From assembly GCF_002001105.1 (NCBI RefSeq), contig NZ_MUNP01000026.1, positions 17,894 through 81,893 of the forward strand: a stretch of 64,000 nt of DNA, given 5' to 3'. The DNA comes from Rhodanobacter sp. C06 (GTDB lineage: Bacteria > Pseudomonadota > Gammaproteobacteria > Xanthomonadales > Rhodanobacteraceae). Below the pieces are notes generated by a model. It was not told the origin of the DNA. It saw nothing but the letters and a program-made list of their open reading frames with translations, and did not search any database. A program made the position numbers and the translations under genes. Positions 19,017 to 27,076 of the stretch are shown in pieces (the first letter of the stretch is position 1; every line of letters begins with the position of its first letter).

Positions 19017-19229
19017 ATCAGCCTGCTCCCATAGACGCCCTGCTCGGACCACCTTGCAGTGGTAGCAGCCACTGCTCTTGTCGTCCATGTTGTACCAGGA
19101 GTGACGTCCACCTGCTGCCTCGCAGTCCGGGCCTTTGCCCGCAACGCCGAAGTCAATCAAGAACCACGGCAAATGCCGGCGAACTGCGGTTCTCCAGCGA
19201 TAAGGGGACGGCTTCGCGACAGTGCCCAT
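19011..19229 (-). CDS. small cassette-encoded protein of unknown function
   Basis: The product (72 aa) is not recognised. It is rich in Trp, Cys, Tyr and His. Its second half reads RHSWYNMDDKSSGCYHCKVV then RAGRLWEQ, which contains a C-x2-C pair (CYHC) that could bind a metal. I recall similar W-Y-N-x-D...C-Y-x-C...G-x-L-W small proteins from integron cassettes, but could not check. The ATG lies 12 bases after the start of the GTTAGGC core of the upstream attC. The TAA stop forms part of the next attC R'' box. No strong RBS is seen, as often in cassettes. Confidence 0.6.
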   Translation of the reverse strand: MGTVAKPSPYRWRTAVRRHLPWFLIDFGVAGKGPDCEAAGGRHSWYNMDDKSSGCYHCKVVRAGRLWEQADA

Positions 19230-19234
19230 CTGAT

Positions 19235-19291
19235 GCCTAACGCTTGAGTTAAGCGGCGGCGAAGCCGTCCGCCTTGAACGAATGATTAGGG
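19235..19291 (-). repeat. attC site (57 bp) following the HTH cassette gene
   Basis: On the minus strand the order is R'' CCCTAAT (with the TAA stop of the HTH gene), CATTCGTTCAAG, a central hairpin GCGGACGGCTTCGCCGCCGC, TTAACTCAAGC, and a perfect R' GTTAGGC. The arms CTTGAACGAATG and CGCTTGAGTTAAGC on the plus strand are the imperfectly paired arms typical of attC. They closely resemble the well-known attC of aadA-type cassettes as I recall it. The degenerate base is in R'' (T in place of C). Confidence 0.82.
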
Positions 19292-19621
19292 CTCACTACC
19301 AGCAACAAGCCCGCGAATGATACGAACAGCAACTTTTTTGTCTGCCGACAGTAGCGCACGATAGAGAAACAATAAGCGACGTTCATCTGGTGTCAGCGTG
19401 TTGGGTGTAACAGCAAGATCTGCTGTGCTGGACCCGTCGTTGAGCCACGACGGACTCACTCCAAGAGCTGCAGCAATAGTTACGACTGATCTTGAAGTGC
19501 GGCTATCGCCATATTCCAGGGTGGCCAGAGTCGATACGGGGATTCCGGTTTCTTTGGCTAGACGTTGGCGAGTCCAGCCAAGTTCGGTTCGCTTTTGTTT
19601 GACGCGTTCGCCGACTGTCAT
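19286..19621 (-). CDS. XRE-type HTH regulator in a gene cassette
   Basis: The product (111 aa) has an N-terminal XRE/Cro-CI helix-turn-helix (residues about 5-60: VKQKRTELGWTRQRLAKETG, IPVSTLATLEYG, then VVTIAAALGVSPSWL). A short helical tail follows (LTPDERRLLFLYRALLSADK), as in many phage-type repressors. The DNA is AT-richer and uses TTA, CTA, ACA and AAA codons rarely seen in the neighbours, which indicates transfer. The TAA stop lies in the attC R'' box, and the ATG lies 12 bases after the start of a GTTAGGG core. Its target is unknown; a single XRE regulator in a cassette may be part of a split toxin-antitoxin pair, but no toxin gene is adjacent. Confidence 0.8.
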   Translation of the reverse strand: MTVGERVKQKRTELGWTRQRLAKETGIPVSTLATLEYGDSRTSRSVVTIAAALGVSPSWLNDGSSTADLAVTPNTLTPDERRLLFLYRALLSADKKVAVRIIRGLVAGSEP

Positions 19622-19633
19622 GTGGCCCCTAAC

Positions 19634-19947
19634 GCCAAGTAGACCCCAGAACGAGGCATATGCAGCGATGCTCTGCCACCACCCTCTTGCCGTCAAGCGC
19701 ACCAACCCAGTGCTGCAACAAGCGCTTGCCGCAGTATTCCAGGCATCGATTCGGGAGCATGCCGGTTTGCATGTCGCGCGAAACCAGATGCATGTCTTGT
19801 CGGTCCGGAAGTCCGGAGTTGCGCGCTGACGCTGCAGTTGCCGTAGGAGGCGCCGTGGTGGAATGGTGTGGCGCCTGCGACACAGCAAGGGCAAGGTCCG
19901 GGGCATGCCATCGCCAATGGAATGGAGCGGCAGACTGATTGAATGGC
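19634..19947. other. 314-base stretch without a clear gene
   Basis: Between the cassette cluster and the MocR gene no recognisable gene was found. An open frame on the minus strand (19629-19883, 84 codons) ends at the TAG within the GTTAG core. It has no RBS and no recognisable domain. No R'' box (plus-strand GTTAG) lies here to make a third complete attC. The stretch may hold a decayed cassette or the original insertion site. Confidence 0.45.
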
Positions 19948-21390
19948 TCAGCCTGCCGCGGCCGGGACGGCGGCCAGACACTCGCCGAAGAGCCGCATCG
20001 CCTCGCGCAATTCGGTGGTCGACAGGTTGCAGTAGCCGAGCAGCAGGCCGGGCCGGGACGGCGGAGCGAGGTAATGCGGCGCGATCGGGTGCAGGCCGAG
20101 TCCGCGGTCGTGTGCGTATGCTATCAGCGCCTCGGCGCGCGCGTGGTCGTAACCGTTCAGCCATGCCACCACGTGCATGCCGGCCGGCGAATGCACGATC
20201 TGCACGCGGTCGCCGGCGTGGCGGCGCAGGCCTTCGATCAACGCCTCGCGGCGGGTCTTCAGTTCCCTGCGCGCATGGCGCAGGTGCCGCTCGAAACCGC
20301 CGCTTTCCATGAAGTGCGCCAGCGCCGCCTGCTCGATGCCGGGGGACGACATGTCGATGAGGTACTTGGCGGTGTTGAAGTCGTTGCACAGCGCCGTCGG
20401 CAGCACCATGTAGCCGAGGCGCAACGCGCCGAACAAGGTCTTGGAGAAGGTGCCCACGTAGATCACGCGGTCGCTCTCGTCGAGCGAGCGCAGCGCGGCC
20501 AGCGGGTGGCCGTCGTAGCGCAGCTCGCCGTCGTAGTCGTCCTCGACGATCCAGCAGTGCTTGCTGGCGGCGTAGCGCAGCAGTTCGAGCCGGCGTGGCA
20601 GCGACATCACCGCGCCGGTGGGGAACTGGTGCGAGGGCGTCACGCTGATCAGTTTCGGGGGCACGTCCGGCAAGTCACTGCAGATCAGGCCGTCGTCGTC
20701 GGTGCGCACCGGGAGAAAGTTCGCGCCGTGCGCGTCGAGGACGTGATGGGCGCCGAAGTAGTGCGGCTCCTCCAGTACCACGGTGTCGCCCTCGTCGAGC
20801 AGCGCGCGCGCGCACAACGCATAGGCTTGCTGGGTGCCGGTGACGATCAGCAGGTTCTCCGGGCGCGCCTGCACGCCGCGTCGGCGCGCCAGGTAGTCGC
20901 AGATCTGCTGGCGCAGCGCCGGCAAGCCCCACGAGCTGGTCACCTTGAGCGGCGAGTAGGCGGCGGCGCGCGACAGTTCGCGCCCCCACGCGGCGTTCAG
21001 CGCGGGATTGGTCACCGGATCGCCGTACAGCAAGTCGTAGCGCAGGCCGTGATGCATGCCCGCGATGCCGCGGTTCCGCAGCCGCCGGGCACGTTCCGCG
21101 TAGCGCGAAGCGGGAGGAACAGTCTCGCCATCGGCGGGTTGCAAGGCCGGCGCGATCTGCAGGCGGGTCACGTAGCTGCCCGAACCGACGCGACCGTTGA
21201 TGAAACCTTCCGCGCGCAGCTGTTCGTAGGCGGCCAGCACGGTGGTGCGCGACACCTCGAGCTCCTGCGCCAGTTCGCGCGTGGGCGGTAGGCGCGCGCC
21301 CGCGGCCATGCGACCATCGAGGATGGCGCCCTTCAGCGCGCGGGTCAGTTGTGCGTACTGGGGGCCGTCGCCGTCCAGGTCGAGGAACAT
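19948..21390 (-). CDS. MocR-type (GntR-HTH plus aminotransferase-like) PLP-dependent regulator
   Basis: The product (480 aa) joins a GntR winged HTH (about 15-80; YAQLTRALKGAILDGRMAAG, LPPTRELAQELEVSRTTVLA) to a fold-type I aminotransferase domain (about 130-480). The PLP-binding Lys lies in YVGTFSKTLFGALRLGYMV, and the phosphate/Asp contact is in IVEDDYDGELRYDG. MocR proteins sense PLP-linked amino compounds and control nearby genes, often divergent PLP, GABA or taurine genes. Here the divergent side carries no such target, so its regulon is unknown. The frame is open up to 21876, but family similarity begins at ATG 21390. Confidence 0.9.
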   Translation of the reverse strand: MFLDLDGDGPQYAQLTRALKGAILDGRMAAGARLPPTRELAQELEVSRTTVLAAYEQLRAEGFINGRVGSGSYVTRLQIAPALQPADGETVPPASRYAERARRLRNRGIAGMHHGLRYDLLYGDPVTNPALNAAWGRELSRAAAYSPLKVTSSWGLPALRQQICDYLARRRGVQARPENLLIVTGTQQAYALCARALLDEGDTVVLEEPHYFGAHHVLDAHGANFLPVRTDDDGLICSDLPDVPPKLISVTPSHQFPTGAVMSLPRRLELLRYAASKHCWIVEDDYDGELRYDGHPLAALRSLDESDRVIYVGTFSKTLFGALRLGYMVLPTALCNDFNTAKYLIDMSSPGIEQAALAHFMESGGFERHLRHARRELKTRREALIEGLRRHAGDRVQIVHSPAGMHVVAWLNGYDHARAEALIAYAHDRGLGLHPIAPHYLAPPSRPGLLLGYCNLSTTELREAMRLFGECLAAVPAAAG

Positions 21391-21835
21391 GCAAGCGCAC
21401 TCTCGGATGGGGAGTCGGAGGGTGGAGGTTCGACTGCGGCAAGAGTTTGCGCACAACGGTCGGAGTACGGCAACACTTGCGTAACCCATGGCGTCGCACG
21501 TTCTTGCGATAGCGGCCTGCACGCTGGCCAGGTCGTGCCCGAAGTCGAATTTCATCGAATGCACACCCACCGCCAGGCCGCTGCCCTTGCAGTTCTCGTG
21601 CAGCCGTTCGACATGCGGCAACGCGCACACGCAGTCGATGCGGGAGCACGCCCGGAAATCGACCGCACCCGCTTGCCGCGCAGGCTGGCGGCAGCGAGTT
21701 GAACCGGTGGTCGATGCCGGGAATCCGAACGCCCGCGCAAGCACAGGCGCCGCGAGGACTCCGCTGGACGTGACGCCCGGCAGCCATCGCGCGAACAGCG
21801 CGAGCTTTTCACGACATCGGTCCCGCATCGAAAGC
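21391..21835. other. 445-base spacer without a recognised gene
   Basis: The frame of the MocR gene stays open through this stretch on the minus strand. The translation (cysteine- and arginine-rich patches, no conserved block) matches no family I know, and no RBS/start pair stands out. It may contain the MocR promoter and operators; no clear dyad was found. Confidence 0.35.
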
Positions 21836-21866
21836 GACGCCGGCGTCCGTGGCGGACGCCGGCGTC
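21836..21866 (-). terminator. terminator hairpin of the TonB-dependent receptor gene
   Basis: A 13-bp perfect stem (21836-21848 with 21854-21866, GACGCCGGCGTCC) and a 5-base loop are seen. On the minus strand GCTTTCG follows, a weak T-run. A second stem (21880-21887 with 21895-21902, GCCCGGCC) lies between it and the receptor stop at 21918. Together they form a double hairpin. Confidence 0.65.
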
Positions 21867-21917
21867 TGGTCAGCATCGCGCCCGGCCGATCACCGGCCGG
21901 GCTGGTGCCGCGACGGC

Positions 21918-24900
21918 TCAGTAGTCGTAGGTCACGGAAAGCCGCACGGTGCGCGGCGGATTCCAGAAGATGCCCTGGCCGTAGCTGTTGTTGATCGAGA
22001 TGATGTTGGTGGCACTGTCGTAGGCGGCTTCACCGACGGGCTGGGTCTGGATGGCCCGCTGCTGGTTCAGCGCGTTGAAGATGTCCAGGTTGATGCCCAA
22101 CTTGTGGTCGGCGAACGCCGGCATGTAGTGGACGCCGAGGTTGAGCAGCTCCGTCCACGGCGTATGGCCGACGGAGCCGGGCGGGATGCGCACCCCGTGG
22201 CACCAGTGGTAGTTGCCGGCGCCGCCGAGGTTGTAACCGGTGGGATCGCCGGTGCCCGAGGGTCCGTAGTAGCCCAGGCATTCCTTCGGGAAGCCGGACT
22301 GCACCAGCAGGACGGCGGAGACCAGCCATTCCGGCGTGATCTGGTAGGCGCCGCGGAAACGGAACTGGTGCTTGCGGATGTTGCTCAGTTCGCCGTTCTG
22401 GCCGTCCATCAGTTGCCAGGAATCCCAGTCCTCGGTCTTGGAGACGTCGGCCTGGCCGAAGTCGCTGCGCACCTGGCCTTCGGTGTTGCCGAAGCCACGG
22501 CTGAAGGTGTAGTCGGCGCGACCGTACCACTTGCCGTCGAACGGATGCTCGAGGTAGAGGTCCAGCGAACCGATCTTGCGGATCACGCCCTGCTGGTAGC
22601 CCCAGTCCTTCATGGTCATCGGCACGAGCATGTTCGGATGGCTGCTGTCGCTGGAAGCGACCAGCATGTTGTTGGTCAGGCCCGGATTGATCAGGCGGCA
22701 GTACGAAGCGCCGTACAGCGAGTCGTAGTAGGGGCCGCCGGGCGCTGTGAGGGCCGGATTCACACCCATGGCCTGCATCTTGGTGGCGATCTGCCCCGGC
22801 GAACACTCGTCGTCGATCGCGGTCTTCAGGTCGCGCCACATCGCCTTGGCACCATAGACCCAGTGGTCGTCCAGCTTCTTGTCGAAGCCGACGATGAACT
22901 CGTCCACGTATTCCGGCTTCAGGTTGCGCGCGGTGACCTGCTGCGGGTCCTTGGGCAGGCCGAACTCGCCGTCGGGCGAAGTCGGTTTGCCGATCTGGGT
23001 CAGGCCGGTCGGTATGCCGGTGGTCGGATCGATGCCGGTGTAGTTGTAGGTGGTGACGATATAGGTCGAGCGGTTTGCCGCGCGTTCGGCCGCGTTGTCC
23101 GGCAGCGCGAGGTAGTAGCGGCCCGCATTGCCGTAGACCTTGAACGAGGAGTCGCCGAACACGTCCCAGCTCACGCCGAGGCGCGGTTCCCACTGGTTCT
23201 TCTCGTCGACGAAGGCCTTGCCCAGATCGTTGTAGTTGGTGAAGTGGTCGTTGCGCACGCCCACGTTCAGCAGCAAGTTCGGCGTGACCTGCCAGGCGTC
23301 CTGCAGGTAGTACGCCTTCTGCGTCATCGTCATGCTGGTGACCCAGCCGAGCTCGCGCTTCTTCACGATATCGCCCGGGTAGTAGCGCCAGAAGTAGTTC
23401 AGCGACGGGTTGAACGGATTCTGCTGATCCGGGCCCTGGTTGCGGGCCTTGTAGCTCATGTTGTCGATGCCGACGGACAGGTCGTGGTCGCCCAGCTTGT
23501 AGTCGAAGTCGACGCGCAGGCCATGGGTACCGTTGGCGGCTTGGGCCGAGGTCCAGTTGGCGTTGACTTGGCTGTTGACGATGCCGTTCGACCCCGTGCC
23601 CGGCGGCAGCAGGGCCGGGTCCTGGCGGTCCGCGCGGTCAATGAGCGGCAGTGGGCTGTGGTTGCCGTAAACGACCGGATCCTGGAAGCGCGCCTTGCCG
23701 TACAGGATGCTCAGCGTGGCGTTGTCGGTGATGTAGCTGGTGAAGTGGCCGAGGTAGAACTGGGCGTTGTCCTTGGTGACATCGTTGTTCGTGACGAAAG
23801 GCCCCGACTTCAGCGTGTCGGTGTCGAACGAGTAGGTCGTACCGGCGCCGATGCTGGAATTGTTCTTGAGCGCCGTCAGCTCGAGGACGTTGTTGTCGGT
23901 GATGTTCCAGTCCAGCTTGCCGTAGAACTTGTTGTCCTTGTCCTGGTTGTATTGGACGAGCTGGTTGGCGGCGAACTCCACGTTGGTGGAATGCGTCCTG
24001 GTGGTTTCGGCCGCCAGGAACAGGAACAGCTTGTCCTTGATCAGCGGGCCGCCCACGTAGGCCGAGTAGATCGTCTGCCACTCCTTGTTGTCGGCGCGGT
24101 ACTGGTTCAGCGTGCCCGGCTGTCTTGGGTTTTCCAGCTGGTAGGTGACCGGACCGATCGGCGCGGGAATCACCGGGTGGCTGTTGTAGTAGTTGTTTAC
24201 CGGGTTCGATTCGAGGAACCGCGGCTGCCAGACCACCTGGCCACCGAAGTGCCAGTCGTTGGTGCCACGCTTGCCGAGCTGGTTGATCACGCCGCCGTCG
24301 GAGCGGCCGTACTTGGCGCTGTAGCCGCCGGTGAGCGTCTCCTGCTGGTCGATCGCACCGTAGGGCAGCTGGAAACCGCCGAGGTTCTTGTAGGGCTCAC
24401 CGGTGTTGTAGCCGTTGACGTAGTAGGCGTTCTCGGTCACCGACGAACCGCCGAATGCGACCAGCGTCTTGTTGCCTGGGCCCATGAAGAAGCTGCTGCC
24501 CGCGACCGTGCCGGGCGCCAGCAAGGCAATGGATTCGGCATTTCGCGCCACCGGCAGCTTCTGCAGGTCGGCGGCGGTGATGATGGTGCTGGAGTTGACG
24601 CTGGACACGTCGATCGACGGCAACGCGTTGGCGACCACGCGCACGGCGCTCAGGTTCTGGGCATTGGTCGTGATGGCGGCCGCAGTGAATGGCACCTCGA
24701 TGCCAGTGGCGACACTGACTGCCACGCTGTCGTGCGTGGCGATCGTCTGGCCGCCGTTGCGCAGGGTCACGGTGTAGGTGCCCACCGGCAAGGACTTGAT
24801 GGCGTAGCGGCCGTCCGCGCCGACCGCCACCTCGCGCGTGACGCCCGAGGCGCTTTTCGCGATCACGGTTTCGCCGGTCGCCACGGGCGCGGTTCCGAAG

Positions 24901-25040
24901 ATGCTGCCGGTCGTGGCCTGCGCGTGAACCGGGTTGGTCGCGCCGAGGCCATACAAGGTGGCGGCCATGGCCAGGCTCAAGGCGGTCAAGGCCGGCTTTC
25001 GGCTGTGACGACGATTTGCAACGTGCGTACTGCTGTTCAT
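21918..25040 (-). CDS. TonB-dependent receptor with N-terminal carboxypeptidase-regulatory-like domain
   Basis: The product (1040 aa) is an outer membrane, TonB-energised transporter of the Oar-like type. Order: signal peptide (to about VHAQ, residue 41); a small Ig-like regulatory domain (about 43-125; VTREVAVGADGRYAIKSLPV, GTYTVTL); the plug (about 130-260; NAYYVNGYNTGEPYKNLGGF); and the beta-barrel ending in the aromatic C-terminus LSVTYDY. GGAG lies before ATG 25040. The barrel's size and the regulatory domain match receptors for large or oligomeric substrates, but the substrate is unknown. An HTH regulator lies 174 bases upstream on the same strand. The double hairpin at 21836-21902 ends the transcript. 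Confidence 0.92.
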   Translation of the reverse strand: MNSSTHVANRRHSRKPALTALSLAMAATLYGLGATNPVHAQATTGSIFGTAPVATGETVIAKSASGVTREVAVGADGRYAIKSLPVGTYTVTLRNGGQTIATHDSVAVSVATGIEVPFTAAAITTNAQNLSAVRVVANALPSIDVSSVNSSTIITAADLQKLPVARNAESIALLAPGTVAGSSFFMGPGNKTLVAFGGSSVTENAYYVNGYNTGEPYKNLGGFQLPYGAIDQQETLTGGYSAKYGRSDGGVINQLGKRGTNDWHFGGQVVWQPRFLESNPVNNYYNSHPVIPAPIGPVTYQLENPRQPGTLNQYRADNKEWQTIYSAYVGGPLIKDKLFLFLAAETTRTHSTNVEFAANQLVQYNQDKDNKFYGKLDWNITDNNVLELTALKNNSSIGAGTTYSFDTDTLKSGPFVTNNDVTKDNAQFYLGHFTSYITDNATLSILYGKARFQDPVVYGNHSPLPLIDRADRQDPALLPPGTGSNGIVNSQVNANWTSAQAANGTHGLRVDFDYKLGDHDLSVGIDNMSYKARNQGPDQQNPFNPSLNYFWRYYPGDIVKKRELGWVTSMTMTQKAYYLQDAWQVTPNLLLNVGVRNDHFTNYNDLGKAFVDEKNQWEPRLGVSWDVFGDSSFKVYGNAGRYYLALPDNAAERAANRSTYIVTTYNYTGIDPTTGIPTGLTQIGKPTSPDGEFGLPKDPQQVTARNLKPEYVDEFIVGFDKKLDDHWVYGAKAMWRDLKTAIDDECSPGQIATKMQAMGVNPALTAPGGPYYDSLYGASYCRLINPGLTNNMLVASSDSSHPNMLVPMTMKDWGYQQGVIRKIGSLDLYLEHPFDGKWYGRADYTFSRGFGNTEGQVRSDFGQADVSKTEDWDSWQLMDGQNGELSNIRKHQFRFRGAYQITPEWLVSAVLLVQSGFPKECLGYYGPSGTGDPTGYNLGGAGNYHWCHGVRIPPGSVGHTPWTELLNLGVHYMPAFADHKLGINLDIFNALNQQRAIQTQPVGEAAYDSATNIISINNSYGQGIFWNPPRTVRLSVTYDY

Positions 25041-25214
25041 GCAACTCCCCTCTCAGTGAGATGTGAAACCGGATTCGCCCCAGCGAACCCTGACCGCATG
25101 AAATGCGGATGCTTGTGGCGATTTACGTCGTTTTCTGGATGGCCATGCCGATGTTTTCCGGAATCGGTCGGTGCCGGCGGCGCGGAATCGATCGCGCTTC
25201 TGCGCCACGCTCGA

Positions 25215-25931
25215 TCACGCGATGAGGGTGCGGCGATTGCCGCGCAGGAGGTTGCCGAGCGTGGCGTGGAAAGCGATCAGGCGTTCGGCATGCCCTGGCT
25301 CGCTGGCGCGTCCCAGCAGTTCGTAGAGTTCGACCAGCACGTCGGCACGCTGCGACGGATCCAGCGAACCGCCGGCCAGGCCGATGTACGACTGCAGCAG
25401 GCGCAATGCGGAAGCGAGCCGGCGCGCATCGACCGCTGGCATGCCGGCTTGCGGTGTGGGCTCGATGGCGTCGGCACGAACCGGGGCGGCAGTGTGTGTC
25501 ATGGCGACGGCAGAGGGCGTCTCCACGCGCATGGCCCCTTCGCCGGAAACCAGCCAGAGCAGCGAGATACCGAGTGCCTGTGCGAGAATCACGCAACGCT
25601 CGCGTGACATGTCGCTGTGGCCATCGCGCCAGTTGCGTACCGTGCCTTCGGATACGCCACAGCTCCGCGCGATGGCGCTGGCGCTGCCTTCGGTCCGGAT
25701 CAGCCATTGGATGCGCGCGGACAAGCCGAGCGCGGTGTCCGCAGGCGCTTGCGACGAAGCCATGCGCACGCCATCCATGACTCCGTCGCGCACCGTTCCA
25801 GATCCGCGCGACGGGCGTTCGAGAAACGCAATGCGCGTGTGGGACGGGTCGCTCTGGAAATCCGCTGCGTCGCCGCTTCCTGCAATGCAGCGAGACGGAT
25901 CCCCATGAGGCATTGCGGCCAGCGTGGACAT
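25215..25931 (-). CDS. HTH-domain transcriptional regulator (CI/XRE-like)
   Basis: The product (238 aa) has a helix-turn-helix region in its middle: LSARIQWLIRTEGSASAIAR then SCGVSEGTVRNWRDGHSDMS. It is followed by ERCVILAQALGISLLWLVSG, as in small phage-type repressors. The C-terminal part (about 165-238) is helical and unrecognised. The start at 25931 has GGAG 9 bases upstream and gives a 55-residue N-terminal extension of low complexity. ATG 25778 or 25763 would remove it and cannot be excluded. It lies upstream of the TonB receptor gene on the same strand and may control it. Confidence 0.68.
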   Translation of the reverse strand: MSTLAAMPHGDPSRCIAGSGDAADFQSDPSHTRIAFLERPSRGSGTVRDGVMDGVRMASSQAPADTALGLSARIQWLIRTEGSASAIARSCGVSEGTVRNWRDGHSDMSRERCVILAQALGISLLWLVSGEGAMRVETPSAVAMTHTAAPVRADAIEPTPQAGMPAVDARRLASALRLLQSYIGLAGGSLDPSQRADVLVELYELLGRASEPGHAERLIAFHATLGNLLRGNRRTLIA

Positions 25932-26391
25932 GGGTCGTTGCTCCGGCGAGCGGGGAAAAGGTGGAGAAGGGATTCGCCTGGGGCTGGGGAGGCTCCCAGG
26001 CGAACCAGACGTCCGCGCAGACGAATCGTTGATGTCGCCGTCAACTATTCGTTACGAAAGCGTCCGGCGAGCAGCGTAGGTATGCGCGGCGATGCGATAC
26101 ACAACCAATTCGCGCGAAATCGTCAAAGCCATTCGGAGAATGTTGCGAGCCGCGGGCGAATACCGCGGGGAGAACAAGCAACACCGTGGCGGTGACATGG
26201 AGAAGCCTCCTCTCGGGCCAGCTTGGCGCGTGAGGCGGGACTGATATGGGACGCGGCCACAGGGTGGTGGAGGGTGTCATGCGCATGGTTCGGCCATCGC
26301 GGTCGTGCTTGACGACGACACGCGACGGCCATGTGACGACCAAGGCCATGCCGGGAATGGATGCGCTCCATTCCGGCGACGTATTTGTTCG
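25932..26391. other. long spacer without a recognised gene
   Basis: No protein family was recognised in either direction. An imperfect hairpin built on GGAATGGA/TCCATTCC (about 26351-26377) precedes a plus-strand terminator-like hairpin (26392-26419), although no plus-strand gene ends here. This leaves room for a small RNA on the plus strand. Confidence 0.4.
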
Positions 26392-26419
26392 CCCGCTTCC
26401 CCTCTGCGGGTTCCTTTTT
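26392..26419 (+). terminator. orphan terminator-like hairpin
   Basis: Stem CCCGC (26392-26396) pairs with GCGGG (26406-26410), with a 9-base loop, followed by TTCCTTTTT. It is oriented for a plus-strand transcript, but both neighbouring genes lie on the minus strand. Confidence 0.5.
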
Positions 26420-26422
26420 CGA

Positions 26423-27076
26423 TCAGGCGGCGACTGGCTCGTGCCGTGCGTAGCCGGATAACTGGTTCTGCAAGGCGGCCTTGAATGCCGGCCGCGATTC
26501 GCAGCGTTTGACGTAGGCGTCGACCACCGGATATCCAGCGACCAGATCGGTGTGCCGGATGAACCGCAGCACCGTTGTCATCAAGATGTCGGCGGCCGTG
26601 AACGAGCCGAGCAGATGGATGCGGCCGTCGAGCCAGTCGGAAAGCGCGGCCAGCCGCGCCTCGACCTCCTCGACCGCCCCGGCGCGCCGCAGCTTCGCCC
26701 ACTCCTCGTCGCCGCGCAGCTTGTCCAGCACGAAAAGATTCCACAACGGCGGCTCGACCGAATTGAGTGCGGCGAACATCCAGGTGAGCGTTTCGAAGCG
26801 CAAATCGGCGGGCATGAGTGCTTCGCATCGCTCGGCGAGCATGTAGATGATGGCGCCTGTTTCGAACTGGGTCTGGTCACCCGATTCGAAGGCAGGCACC
26901 ATCCCGAACGGATGTCGGCTGCGGTGTGCCGCCGAGTTGCGTTCGTCGATGCCGATCCAACGGCTTTCGTAGGCGAGCCCAGCCTCCTCCAGTGCCCAGC
27001 GCACCCGCAGGTCCCGCACCAGTCCCTGGGCGAAAGGCGGCACCCAGCTGAAACCCCATACGGCAATCTTTTGCAT
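26423..27076 (-). CDS. glutathione S-transferase family protein
   Basis: The product (217 aa) has an N-terminal thioredoxin-like domain (about 1-85; LRVRWALEEAGLAYESRWIG, PFGMVPAFESG, QFETGAIIYMLAER, where the Glu-Thr pair would bind the gamma-glutamyl group) and an all-helical C-terminal domain with LGSFTAADILMTTVLRF. The catalytic Ser/Tyr/Cys is not certain: the usual active-site position is in WGFSWVPP. ATG 27076 was chosen because AGGAGGAA lies directly before it. The substrate is unknown. Confidence 0.85.
   Translation of the reverse strand: MQKIAVWGFSWVPPFAQGLVRDLRVRWALEEAGLAYESRWIGIDERNSAAHRSRHPFGMVPAFESGDQTQFETGAIIYMLAERCEALMPADLRFETLTWMFAALNSVEPPLWNLFVLDKLRGDEEWAKLRRAGAVEEVEARLAALSDWLDGRIHLLGSFTAADILMTTVLRFIRHTDLVAGYPVVDAYVKRCESRPAFKAALQNQLSGYARHEPVAA

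Larger units (their letters stand above)
18857..19633 (-). mobile_element. integrase-less integron cassette cluster (CALIN-like)
   Basis: Two small minus-strand genes (19286-19621 and 19011-19229) are each followed at once by an attC-type site, with each stop codon embedded in the R'' box (CCCTAAT and GCCTAAC). Each gene is also preceded by a G^TTAGG recombination core, 12 bases before its start (GTTAGGG 19633-19627, ATG 19621; GTTAGGC 19241-19235, ATG 19229). This is the arrangement of integron gene cassettes. The block is visibly richer in A and T than the neighbours. No integron integrase or attI-like site is present in the window. Confidence 0.72.

Noticed and set aside
19634..19947. A third complete attC upstream of the HTH cassette
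   Set aside because: Only the GTTAGGG core at 19627-19633 is present. No matching R'' box (plus-strand GTTAG) or paired arms were found up to the MocR gene.
21849..25607. A 1252-codon plus-strand open frame opposite the TonB receptor
   Set aside because: Third-base GC bias of the receptor keeps the antisense frame open. Its translation has no family blocks, while the receptor on the other strand is complete.
26246..26461. A 71-codon plus-strand open frame in the spacer beside the GST gene
   Set aside because: No RBS, no recognisable sequence, and it runs across the terminator-like hairpin into the GST gene.
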